From Treponema sp. UBA3649 (lineage in GTDB: Bacteria; Spirochaetota; Spirochaetia; Treponematales; Treponemataceae), in the NCBI GenBank assembly GCA_002373325.1, contig DFKI01000009.1:1-42353 (forward strand): a DNA stretch of 42,353 bases, written 5' to 3'. A program made the position numbers and the translations under genes. The notes beneath the pieces were generated by a model, which saw only the letters and a program-made list of their open reading frames with translations, did no database searches and was not told the origin of the DNA. Of the stretch, positions 25,161 through 33,486 are shown piece by piece; positions within the stretch are counted from its first letter, which is position 1; every line of letters starts with the position of its first letter.

Positions 25161-25184
25161 AACAGGAGCAAAAGACATGCTTAA
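25026..25184 (+). pseudogene. Broken double-glycine leader, cleavage site lost
   Basis: Encodes 52 residues almost identical to the other two leaders up to LTDEETVKVN. The sequence then changes to NRSKRHA and stops, so the glycine pair is replaced by Asn-Asn and LysM is absent. The junction at 25160 joins a downstream fragment in a different frame. The ribosome binding site AGAGGTG is intact, so a peptide could be made but should not be processed by the C39 peptidase. Confidence 0.8.
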
Positions 25185-25407
25185 CAATACAATTGGAATT
25201 GCAGCATTCGAGATGAAAGCGGACAGTCCATTCAAATCCGCAAGTTACGGGTCAATTTCATATGCAGGAATGAAAATCAATGGAAGAGCATATGATTATG
25301 ACCTGGATGTCTTTTATGGATACAAAAATGGAGACCGTCTTGAATTTCCACAAGCGAGTTCAGGATTCGGAATGTCGTTTAGAACATGGGACTTTGAGAG
25401 GATGTAA
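25161..25407 (+). pseudogene. Orphan C-terminal effector fragment 3, out of frame
   Basis: About 81 residues in the frame ending TAA at 25405-25407, starting TGAKDMLNNTIGIAAFEMK and containing SISYAGMKINGRAYDY and FGMSFRTWDFERM. It is fused out of frame to leader copy 2. No family is recognised. The gene for a membrane-anchored protein starts two bases after its stop, repeating the fragment-then-partner pattern. Confidence 0.62.
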
Positions 25408-25409
25408 TT

Positions 25410-25907
25410 ATGAAAATGAAAAAAATTGTAAAGGCCACTTTGATTATTTTGGCTGCCATTACCTTAACTTTCACATCGTTTTCCGCATATCAAATTCATC
25501 TGCTGAAGAAGATTTGTTTCTACAACTATAACGCAAAGGATTTTATGTCAGCGGACAGAGATTTCGAAAAGCTTGGCTTCAAATATGAAGGAAGTTTTGA
25601 TGAGGAGCGTGAGAGGAAAATCATGTTTGAGAATATGAGTATTTTCTTTTACGGCGCGGAGCAGTATAAAACAGAAAACAAGGATTATGTTGTATTGAGC
25701 TTCAAACAAAACGGACATTTGAAAAAATATCTTGAGAAAATTCTCTCCAAGTACTATGCATGCGAGATTCAAGAAAATTCATTTCCAGATTTTCTCAAGT
25801 ATATGTCAGATATTTCATGCTATAAACATGGGAACAGATTTTTGTATTTGGGAAACTATTCACCAATCAGTCACCTGCTGATTGAATTTAATCATGAAAA
25901 TCCCTGA
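25410..25907 (+). CDS. Membrane-anchored small protein, candidate immunity protein
   Basis: A 165-residue protein with an N-terminal hydrophobic helix (residues about 6-27, IVKATLIILAAITLTF) that is either a signal anchor or an uncleaved signal; no lipobox. The outside part is charged and aromatic (NYNAKDFMSADRDFEKLGF, YLGNYSPISHLLIEF) with no recognised family. GAGAGG lies before the ATG, which follows the stop of the orphan effector fragment by two bases, so the two were once translationally coupled. Location across the inner membrane and facing the periplasm is inferred from charge distribution (Lys-rich N-terminus). Confidence 0.8.
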   Translation: MKMKKIVKATLIILAAITLTFTSFSAYQIHLLKKICFYNYNAKDFMSADRDFEKLGFKYEGSFDEERERKIMFENMSIFFYGAEQYKTENKDYVVLSFKQNGHLKKYLEKILSKYYACEIQENSFPDFLKYMSDISCYKHGNRFLYLGNYSPISHLLIEFNHENP

Positions 25908-25933
25908 CAATCAATTTCAGGGAAGATGTTGAT

Positions 25934-26252
25934 TGAAAATAGTGGAGGAAAAATAGATTAGGGACATGACGGATAACATTCAATATCCATACAGAAAAAA
26001 AGAGGTGAAAAATGTTTAGAAAACTCAATTTCAGAAAGAACGCGTCCAGAACAGGATGCAAGGCGAACCCGACGGACTTCATTCCTGTGGGAGACATTCC
26101 ATTGGGGTGCAGAGAGCTTACCGATGAGGAGACCTTCAAGGTTAACGGAGGTAGCAAGGAGGAGACCGGTGAGAAAAAAGATTCCACAAAAAGCACGGTC
26201 ACTGTAAACAAAAACGACACTCTGGGCAAAGTTGTCTCAGACTACAACAATG
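25934..26252 (+). repeat. Cassette leader repeat, copy 3 (319 bp)
   Basis: Partner of copy 1 (22316-22634), same length to the base, about 3.6 kb apart in direct orientation. This copy continues into an intact LysM and a complete effector gene, so it is taken as the parental arrangement. Confidence 0.93.
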
Positions 26253-27487
26253 AGCACGGAACCAATTTCACGGTCGGTCAGATTGCAGAGTTGAACGGAA
26301 TCTCAAATCCGGATGTAATCCACCCGGGTCAGGAAATCAGCTTCTCTTTCAACACTCCCCAGTCCGCACCCAGTGCAAGTCCAACAAGCACCCCTACACC
26401 GAGCATCAGCATGACACAGGAAAGTCCTGCAAGCGGTGTCACGGCATCCAAGCCTGTACCGGCAACCTCAAGTCCAAGCATGGGATCCGTAAACGAAAAT
26501 CCGGGAACTACTGTGGCGAAAAGCTCATCGGGGGCTGGAGCGGGAAATCAACTCGCATCAAGTACATTGCATATCGGAGCTGGCATAAATACAGGAGCTA
26601 ATTATTCAACATCCACAGTGAATTCCACGAACTTTGAAAGCTCTATATATAAAGAAAAGTATGAGAGGTATGTTGCTCAGGCATCTAAAAACGGAATTGG
26701 CGGGAATACTATTAAAGGAAATAATATTAATGGGATGAAACCCGAGGCTACAAATATTTCAAAAGCAAATGATGTTACAATACCAACTCAAATCCACAAC
26801 AAAGAATACGCGGAAAATTTAAAAAAATCTAATGGGACTTATTACAATAGTATTTCCAAAGCAAATACCCCGGTAAATACTATGGAAGCCAATCATGCTA
26901 AAGCCATAAGAGAAAGTATAAAGCATATGTATTTCGATGAAAGTCGTGTGAAGTCAACACGTGTAGAAGTTTTTCGACAAACAGATGGACTGGGAAACAG
27001 TTTTGACTCAGATAGGTATGTCTATAAATCTGATGGTGTGAGAGAGTTCATAGTATATAGAGATAAAGTAGGTGCAAACTGTTCTTCAGAAAATAGTTCC
27101 GACGCCGACTGTTTTACAGAACCTGATGGAGAATATCATTATACAACAAATGGTCTTATCAAACAACTTGACGGAACATACGACTCAAAATCATATAAAA
27201 ATGTTCTTAGGCACACGACGGACGATCCAAATATTCCAAAGGAAATTAGAGACAAAATTAATATCTCACCGGCTGATTTTTTGGAGCATCCAAACCAAAA
27301 AAAGAATGCCTCCACCCCGTATTCAACCATATATCCACAGAGTGCTGGATGCACAATCACTCAAGGAGGACAAGCTCAACACGATAAATTCATGGAGTAT
27401 TTATATATGGGAACAAATGATTTATCAAGCGTTGAAAAATGTATATACTCTTACAAACATGATCAAACATATAATCCATTAGACTAG
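26012..27487 (+). CDS. Double-glycine-leader LysM effector, candidate secreted toxin
   Basis: A 491-residue candidate substrate of the upstream C39 exporter. Residues 1-47 are the leader, ending LTDEETFKVNGG, with cleavage expected after Gly47. Residues about 61-113 are a LysM peptidoglycan-binding domain (VNKNDTLGKVV..., NPDVIHPGQEISF). A Ser/Thr/Pro-rich linker runs to about 205. The C-terminal 285 residues have AT-rich codons unlike the first half and end in a domain where His426 is followed 17 residues later by SAGC (Cys447). That spacing matches the H-x14-17-[ST]-H-G-C motif of L,D-transpeptidase (YkuD) folds, with His replaced by Ala. A peptidoglycan-acting effector is therefore suggested. 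No Sec signal is present. The NADase-type glycan-binding lipoprotein gene follows after 80 bases. Confidence 0.82.
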   Translation: MFRKLNFRKNASRTGCKANPTDFIPVGDIPLGCRELTDEETFKVNGGSKEETGEKKDSTKSTVTVNKNDTLGKVVSDYNNEHGTNFTVGQIAELNGISNPDVIHPGQEISFSFNTPQSAPSASPTSTPTPSISMTQESPASGVTASKPVPATSSPSMGSVNENPGTTVAKSSSGAGAGNQLASSTLHIGAGINTGANYSTSTVNSTNFESSIYKEKYERYVAQASKNGIGGNTIKGNNINGMKPEATNISKANDVTIPTQIHNKEYAENLKKSNGTYYNSISKANTPVNTMEANHAKAIRESIKHMYFDESRVKSTRVEVFRQTDGLGNSFDSDRYVYKSDGVREFIVYRDKVGANCSSENSSDADCFTEPDGEYHYTTNGLIKQLDGTYDSKSYKNVLRHTTDDPNIPKEIRDKINISPADFLEHPNQKKNASTPYSTIYPQSAGCTITQGGQAQHDKFMEYLYMGTNDLSSVEKCIYSYKHDQTYNPLD

Positions 27488-27567
27488 TTATAATCAAAAT
27501 ACATCTTCCTCTTAAATTGTCACATTGAGGGCTTTTAGGAGGAAGAAAAATCAAACGAGGTACTTTT

Positions 27568-28962
27568 ATGTTAAGAAAATATTCAATCATTCTTTTGGCT
27601 GTGTTCATCTGTTTTTTCACCGGATGCAAGGGGAAAAAATCTTTGCCGGAAAGCGGAATCAATCACTCACCGTTTCCCGCGCAATCTGATAACGGACAGG
27701 ACTTTCCGAGTGAATGGAAAAGCACTGACAACAAAATCTATTTTATCATAGATTCAGGACCTGCCATCTCAAAAACCTACAAGCTTAAAGTCTGGAGCAC
27801 AAACAAAAATACATTCGCAAAAGGAAGATGCTTTTACTCGAACGGTGAGGACACAAGCGGAAATCCATGCCTGATTCTTGAGGCTCCTGCGGCAAAGGAC
27901 ATCGACATTTCCAAGTCAGACAGTCAGTCAGAGGAAATGAAGTCACTCCTTGAGTATATGTTCCCGGACGGAGAAAACTGCGTCATCAAATATCAAGACG
28001 ACTATCAGGCTCAAGATAAAAAAGGAGCCTTTGTCTACAGAAACTCCATATTTTTCGATTTCTACTACACACGGACAGACAATGATTTTTCAAATGAAAA
28101 AGATGAAAAGCCGGTTGAGATGGCATCGCTTACGGACATGAGTTTTTCACTCGATGGTCATTACATCACTGATCCATACTGCACGTTTGGAAGCATAGAA
28201 CTTAAGGACGACAAATTGATATATGATATCGAATCAGAGTCCGGAGTTCAAAACGAACCGATGGAAGTAACCTATACACTCATCCATACAGACGGAATGT
28301 CCTTCATAAAAATGAGCAGGCCGTTCCCAAAGGAATTCAGCGCACAATATCTGAATGACGGCGTTGATGTGAGTCCGGATGACAAGATGCTTTTTCTCGC
28401 TTGCAAGACAGGAAATTCTGGAACTCAGGCTCTCGGCATAACACGCTCAGACACTCCAGCCTTTATGATGATAGCACCGAGGTGGAACGAGATGTCAGGC
28501 AGAGTCTACAAAAACGAGACCTCTCATCTTGTTGAAAAAAATGGAACGGAATATCCAGTGCAGAATCTTTGCTCGATGGAATCTGACACTCCCTGGGTGG
28601 AGGGTGCGTCCGGGAACGGCATTGGAGAATCCTTTGTCATAGAAAACACATGGGAAACTGTTTACAAGACTCTCTTGATTATGAACGGCTACATATCCTA
28701 TGAAAAACCTTTCTTATACAAGCAGAACAACCGCGTCAAAAAAATCAAAGTGACGGGGGTTAAATCCGGAAACTCAAAAATTCTTGACGTTCTGGACACT
28801 CCCCATCCGCAGACCGTTGACATCTCATTCATCACGGAAGCGGAAGACATCAAGGTGGAGATTGCCGAGGTCTATGAGGGAACAAAATATGACGACACAT
28901 GCCTTCATTTCTGTGTTACATACCAGGACCATGTGATTCCTTATGAGACCAGCATAAAATAG
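27568..28962 (+). CDS. Lipoprotein with NADase-type glycan-binding (discoidin-like) domain, candidate immunity protein
   Basis: A 464-residue lipoprotein with signal ending FFTGC (Cys20). The middle part (residues about 50-330) is an unrecognised beta-rich region. Residues about 341-456 read PWVEGASGNGIGESF, IMNGYISYE, NNRVKKIKVTGV and VYEGTKYDDTCLHFCV, which I recognise as the NADase-type glycan-binding domain, a discoidin-like module. The ATG follows GAGG. It sits immediately downstream of the only complete effector, in the same position as the other candidate immunity proteins. It could bind peptidoglycan or the effector itself at the periplasmic face. The role is inferred; the domain call is from pattern recognition. 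Confidence 0.85.
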   Translation: MLRKYSIILLAVFICFFTGCKGKKSLPESGINHSPFPAQSDNGQDFPSEWKSTDNKIYFIIDSGPAISKTYKLKVWSTNKNTFAKGRCFYSNGEDTSGNPCLILEAPAAKDIDISKSDSQSEEMKSLLEYMFPDGENCVIKYQDDYQAQDKKGAFVYRNSIFFDFYYTRTDNDFSNEKDEKPVEMASLTDMSFSLDGHYITDPYCTFGSIELKDDKLIYDIESESGVQNEPMEVTYTLIHTDGMSFIKMSRPFPKEFSAQYLNDGVDVSPDDKMLFLACKTGNSGTQALGITRSDTPAFMMIAPRWNEMSGRVYKNETSHLVEKNGTEYPVQNLCSMESDTPWVEGASGNGIGESFVIENTWETVYKTLLIMNGYISYEKPFLYKQNNRVKKIKVTGVKSGNSKILDVLDTPHPQTVDISFITEAEDIKVEIAEVYEGTKYDDTCLHFCVTYQDHVIPYETSIK

Positions 28963-29009
28963 AAAAAAGGAACGGCAGATGAAAAATCAGGATTTTATTT
29001 TTTTACGCA

Positions 29010-30395
29010 TCACATCCCCTCCCCGCACAGATAGTCGAGGGTAAAGCAGGCGGAGTACATCTCAATCTGCATTTGGAGCAGGCTTATGGTGTCGGTGATT
29101 TTTTTTATCTTTGCCTTGAGTACGTCCATCTCGGTTCCGAAGCCTGCCCTGTACTCGCTTTCATACCGGTTTATTGAAAGCCCGTCATTTTCAATCAGAA
29201 GCTTTTGATACTGACAGCGGCTCTCTGCAAGATGCAAATCGGAATAGGAAGTCGCGCCCGCCATTTTAAGCTGGAGCACGGAATCACTGTAGCGGCTCAG
29301 GGCAAGATTAAGCTCGTCTTCTTTTCGCTGGACATTTCTCAGTGCCTTTCCGCCATCCCAGACTGTCGTGCGAAGTCCAAGGGAAAAATTAAGCGAGTAT
29401 TTTCCATAGTCATCCCACTCGTCCTGGATAAAAGGAAAACGCTGCCCCGCATATCCGACGGAGGACTGAAGAGCGACATCGGGTTTCCAGTAGACCGACG
29501 CATCGGCAATGTTTTTTGCAAGGCGGGAAGTCTCTATCAAGGAGTTCAGAATCTTTATCTGATTGTTCTCTGCCGCGGATGAAGATTCCTCAATCTCGGA
29601 AAGCGAATAGGATAAAAAACGCCGCAACTTTTTTTCGTCGGGAGCAAAATCCAAATCGGAAAAATCAATCTCATCGGAAAGAAGTTTTTGTATCTCAATC
29701 TTTTGGATTTCTTTTTCACGCTCCAGATTTTTTTTCGCAATGTCGATTTCCTGCGCCTGCATTTTTGCGTTCAGCACATCCTGATTCAAGAGGAGTCCGT
29801 TTTTCGCATAGGCATCGCTTATCTCCACGAGACGCTTCGCATAAAGAGACTGCTCGTCCAAAAGCGAATCAATCTGCGAAAGATAATGGATTGCGGTCAA
29901 TCTGGAAAAAAGTTCGGCTTCTTTTTTTCGTATCAAATCATTTTTCTGGAGCAGACGGATTTCTTTTACCTGCTCGTAAAGTTTCACCGCGTTCGTAAGT
30001 TTTCCCCATGTGAAAATCGGCTGGGTCAGGGAGAGCGAAAAATTGTAAAGCGTGTGCTCCATTCCCTCGTAGACCACAAGCGATCGCTCAAATGGAATCG
30101 AAGGCAAAGTGTATCCCTCGTTCGAAAAAAGATTAATTACGTCCTGAGTGCTTACAGAAATTTCCCCGATGGGTGGATTCACCATATATGTTCCGCTTAT
30201 TTGCAAGTCAATCACAGGACCGAGACCGCCCTTCGCATCTTTCAGGTCAAGGGAAGCCTGCGTGTAATCAGACTCAGCCTTGATGATTTCCGCGTTGTTC
30301 TCATAAAGTTTCTGCAAAAGCTCTTCCTGCGTGTAGGCATGGCAAAGTGAGGCGGCTGTAAAAAGAATGAGCGCGATGAATTTATTTTTTTCCAT
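29010..30395 (-). CDS. TolC-family outer membrane protein of RND efflux operon
   Basis: Outer membrane channel of a tripartite efflux pump, 461 residues. A signal peptide ends near LCHA (residue 20), followed by two long helical-hairpin halves (YENNAEIIKAESDYTQASLDL is typical of the N-terminal half, quoted here as IIKAESDYTQASLDL). The start overlaps the end of the RND gene by 14 bases, so it is the last gene of the operon. It is unrelated in detail to the TolC-like protein of the type I system. Confidence 0.92.
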   Translation of the reverse strand: MEKNKFIALILFTAASLCHAYTQEELLQKLYENNAEIIKAESDYTQASLDLKDAKGGLGPVIDLQISGTYMVNPPIGEISVSTQDVINLFSNEGYTLPSIPFERSLVVYEGMEHTLYNFSLSLTQPIFTWGKLTNAVKLYEQVKEIRLLQKNDLIRKKEAELFSRLTAIHYLSQIDSLLDEQSLYAKRLVEISDAYAKNGLLLNQDVLNAKMQAQEIDIAKKNLEREKEIQKIEIQKLLSDEIDFSDLDFAPDEKKLRRFLSYSLSEIEESSSAAENNQIKILNSLIETSRLAKNIADASVYWKPDVALQSSVGYAGQRFPFIQDEWDDYGKYSLNFSLGLRTTVWDGGKALRNVQRKEDELNLALSRYSDSVLQLKMAGATSYSDLHLAESRCQYQKLLIENDGLSINRYESEYRAGFGTEMDVLKAKIKKITDTISLLQMQIEMYSACFTLDYLCGEGM

Positions 30396-33300
30396 TTCTC
30401 TTCTCCATCCGTTTTTTTTCGCTCATAAAATAGAGGGTCGGAATCAAAAACAAAGTGATCAGCGTGGAAGTCAAAAGCCCACCGGCAATGGCCTGTCCAA
30501 GCGGTGCATAAAGCTCGGCTCCCTCTCCGTGCGCGAATGCCATTGGAACCACTCCGAGCATGGTGGTAAGCGTGGTCATAAAGATTGGACGAATCCTTGT
30601 GGCACTTGCCCGCGTGATTGTTTCTTTCAAACTCTGCGCGTCCTCGGATTTTTCCTTCCGCATCTGATTTATGTAATCTACCAAAATGATTCCGTTGTTC
30701 ACGACGATTCCTCCGAGCGAGATGATTCCCAAAAGAGACACAAGGCTCAGTGTCGAACCGAAAATCAAAAGTCCCAGCACGACTCCGATAAAGCAAAAAG
30801 GAATTCCCGCAAGAATAATCAGCGGCTGCCTGAAACGCTCGAACTGCAAAACCATCACCGTGTAGACAAGGAAAAACGCTATCAGCAAGGCGCGGATCAT
30901 GGAAGGCATTGTGTCCCCGATCAACTCTCCGATTCCAGCGGTCTTGCTTTTCACACCCTCGGAAAGTGGATTGGCCGAAAGATAGTTAGTGATGTGCCTT
31001 GTGACGGGAGCGGAATCCTCCGTGTTGAGCCTCGCGCTGATTGTGACGGTCTTTGCCCTGTCGCTGTGGTTGATTGCGCTAAGAGTTCTTTCCATCTGAA
31101 AATTGCTGATGTTGGAAAAGTCCACCATGGTTCCCGCAAGAGATTTTACCTGAATGTTGTTTAGCACGTCGGAATGCAAGGGTCTGCCGCACAGGTCGCT
31201 GTCAAGGTGAAGCGTGTACCTTTCTCCGTCCAAAGTCATTTTTCCAACGTCGGTTCCATTGAACAAAAGGAAGGTCGTGAACCCTGCCTCAGTGCTTGAG
31301 ATTCCAAGGCTTGAGATATAATCCTGCACGACCCTGATTGTAAGATTGTCGGTGTCGAAGGAAGTGTCAACATGTGCGGAAAGAACGTCGGGATCTTTTT
31401 CAAGCTCAGCTTTTATCCTCGCGGCATCGGAAAGGAGTTTGTCCATGTCCTCGCAGACCAGAGTCAGACCGTAGCCTCCACCGCCCGACGCATAACCAAG
31501 GAGCTTGTCGAATCCGCCGTTTTCCATGGAGACGTTCACATCGGGAATTTCATTTTGGACCGCCTCCTGCACGAGAGGAATAATTTCCTGGACGGACCTT
31601 TTTCTTTTTGCGACCGGGACAAGCACCACATGAAAGTTCGTGTAGTTTGCCGACGGTGTTCCGAAACTTGTGTCCGATCTGCTTCCGATCGTGGCGACAA
31701 GATTCTCAATCTCCGGCACCTCCCGTCTCATTATTTTTTCCGCGAGCTCCGATTTTTCCCTTGTCCGCTCAAGATTGTATGTCTTCGGAAATTCCAGTGT
31801 CATGTAAAAATCATTGTTGTCGGTGGAAGGCAAAAATGCAATTCCAAGTGAAAGGGAGATTACGAGAGTGACCACGAGAAGAACAAGCGACAACAAAATC
31901 AAAAAGCCCTTGCTGTCAAGGCACCAGGAGAGCATGACGGAATATTTTTTTTCAACCCACGAGACAAACCGCTGGACAGGATTTTCTTTTTTCTCCGTTA
32001 TTTTTTCGCTCATGAAAAGCTTCATAAAAAATGGAACGAAAATAATCGCGACAATCAAAGAGGACGAGAGCGCGTAAATCAGCGTGATTGCGATGGGCTT
32101 CAAAATCATTCCGACAAGGCCTCTCAAAAAAGCGATGGGGAAAAAGACTACGATGGTGGTCAGAGCCGATGCGATTATGGACATGGTGACTTCTCCGCTT
32201 CCACGTATGATGCTTTTTTCAACTCCGATTTTTTCCGCAAGATAATACCGGTACACTTCCTCAATCATAACGATGGACGAGTCAACAATCATTCCGAGAG
32301 CAGCGACTAATCCGCTCAGGCTCATCAGGTTGAATGAAATCTTTGAGACTTGCATTCCCAGAAAAGTGAAGAGAAGAGAAAGCGGGATGGAGATTCCGAT
32401 TATCAGCGTGGCCCTTGAGTCCATCAAAAACAAAAAGATAATCATCATCGCCATGATGACTCCGATTATGCCGCTCTGGATTACGGTCTTGAGAGATGCC
32501 ATCGTCGTCCGCGAATAATCCAGAATCATGTTGAACTTTACGGCACCTCCCGTCGCCCTTGTCTCTTCCTCAAGGATTTTTTTTATGGCGGAATTTATTT
32601 TCACGATGTTTCCGTCGGAGCGGTTTGTCACCGAGACCAAAATCAAAGGCCGTCCGTCAGACTCCTCAATCACCTTCTGCTCAAGATATCCCAGGCTCAC
32701 GTCCGCGACATCTTCCAGGCGGATTATGTTTCCCTTGTCGTCGGCTCCCACGGTGAGGTTTTTCAAATCTTCCATTGAGGAAAGGGAACCCTCGTATCTC
32801 ATGCTGATGTTGTTTCCCTGAAAGACACCGCTTCCCAAAGGCAGGCTTGAGTTTGACACGTTCAGGAGCTGATAGACCTGAAGGATTGGAAGTCCCCTTG
32901 CCTGTAAATCATCCGAGCGGATTCTGATGTTCACCTGAAGTTTTTTTCCACCCGCGACATTTACCTCGGCGACCGACGGCACCTGGTTGATTTTCGGCTT
33001 CAAAGTGTTTTCTATATACTCTGTCGTTCGTCCAAGATCATTTCCCGCGTCAACGGAAAAACTTATGGAGGGAAGCATGCTCGCACCTCCGACAATGGCC
33101 TGTGGTTGTCCGCTGATTCCGGAAGGGAGCTCATCAAGAAGCGTCGATATTCTGTAGCGGATTTCCTCAAGCTGATCGTAGGGGTCGCATCCGTCGTGAT
33201 AAGTCACCGTAATCCACGAGAGACTGTCGCTTGACTGAGAGCTCATGGACTTGTAATTGGGGAGGGTCACAAAATCATTCTCAAGGATTTTCGTCACGTC

Positions 33301-33486
33301 CTGCTCAACGTCCGACGCGCTCGCTCCGGGATAAACCGTATAGACTATGACGCTCGGCAAATTGATTGGGGCCATGAACTCAATGTTCTGATTCTGCAAA
33401 CTGAACGCGCCGAAAAAAACAAGCACAATCAAAAACATGGAGATGATTACGGGATGCCGGATTACAAACTCTGACGGACTTCTCAA
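30382..33486 (-). CDS. RND-family efflux permease
   Basis: Proton-driven inner-membrane efflux pump of the AcrB superfamily, 1034 residues, full length. An N-terminal FVIRHPVIISMFLIVLVFFG helix is followed by the first porter domain. Transmembrane segment 4 carries GMIVDSSIVMIEEV near residue 402, where the first Asp of the usual proton-relay pair is kept and the second is Ser. The second porter domain and GGIVVNNGIILVDYINQMR in the tenth segment follow. The Asp-Ser pattern is common in RND pumps of spirochetes and other anaerobes. It is middle gene of the operon: four-base overlap with the fusion protein gene upstream and 14 with the TolC gene downstream. Substrate unknown; could be drugs, lipids or metabolites. 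Confidence 0.95.
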   Translation of the reverse strand: MRSPSEFVIRHPVIISMFLIVLVFFGAFSLQNQNIEFMAPINLPSVIVYTVYPGASASDVEQDVTKILENDFVTLPNYKSMSSQSSDSLSWITVTYHDGCDPYDQLEEIRYRISTLLDELPSGISGQPQAIVGGASMLPSISFSVDAGNDLGRTTEYIENTLKPKINQVPSVAEVNVAGGKKLQVNIRIRSDDLQARGLPILQVYQLLNVSNSSLPLGSGVFQGNNISMRYEGSLSSMEDLKNLTVGADDKGNIIRLEDVADVSLGYLEQKVIEESDGRPLILVSVTNRSDGNIVKINSAIKKILEEETRATGGAVKFNMILDYSRTTMASLKTVIQSGIIGVIMAMMIIFLFLMDSRATLIIGISIPLSLLFTFLGMQVSKISFNLMSLSGLVAALGMIVDSSIVMIEEVYRYYLAEKIGVEKSIIRGSGEVTMSIIASALTTIVVFFPIAFLRGLVGMILKPIAITLIYALSSSLIVAIIFVPFFMKLFMSEKITEKKENPVQRFVSWVEKKYSVMLSWCLDSKGFLILLSLVLLVVTLVISLSLGIAFLPSTDNNDFYMTLEFPKTYNLERTREKSELAEKIMRREVPEIENLVATIGSRSDTSFGTPSANYTNFHVVLVPVAKRKRSVQEIIPLVQEAVQNEIPDVNVSMENGGFDKLLGYASGGGGYGLTLVCEDMDKLLSDAARIKAELEKDPDVLSAHVDTSFDTDNLTIRVVQDYISSLGISSTEAGFTTFLLFNGTDVGKMTLDGERYTLHLDSDLCGRPLHSDVLNNIQVKSLAGTMVDFSNISNFQMERTLSAINHSDRAKTVTISARLNTEDSAPVTRHITNYLSANPLSEGVKSKTAGIGELIGDTMPSMIRALLIAFFLVYTVMVLQFERFRQPLIILAGIPFCFIGVVLGLLIFGSTLSLVSLLGIISLGGIVVNNGIILVDYINQMRKEKSEDAQSLKETITRASATRIRPIFMTTLTTMLGVVPMAFAHGEGAELYAPLGQAIAGGLLTSTLITLFLIPTLYFMSEKKRMEKRNGKK

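Noticed and set aside
27072..27482. A 136-codon plus-strand frame inside the effector
   Set aside because: It overlaps the effector C-terminus in another frame, without start signals or domain pattern. The effector frame carries the motifs.
28963..29009. Strong bidirectional terminator between the candidate immunity lipoprotein and the RND operon
   Set aside because: The 47-base gap has T-rich sequence but no convincing GC-rich stem.
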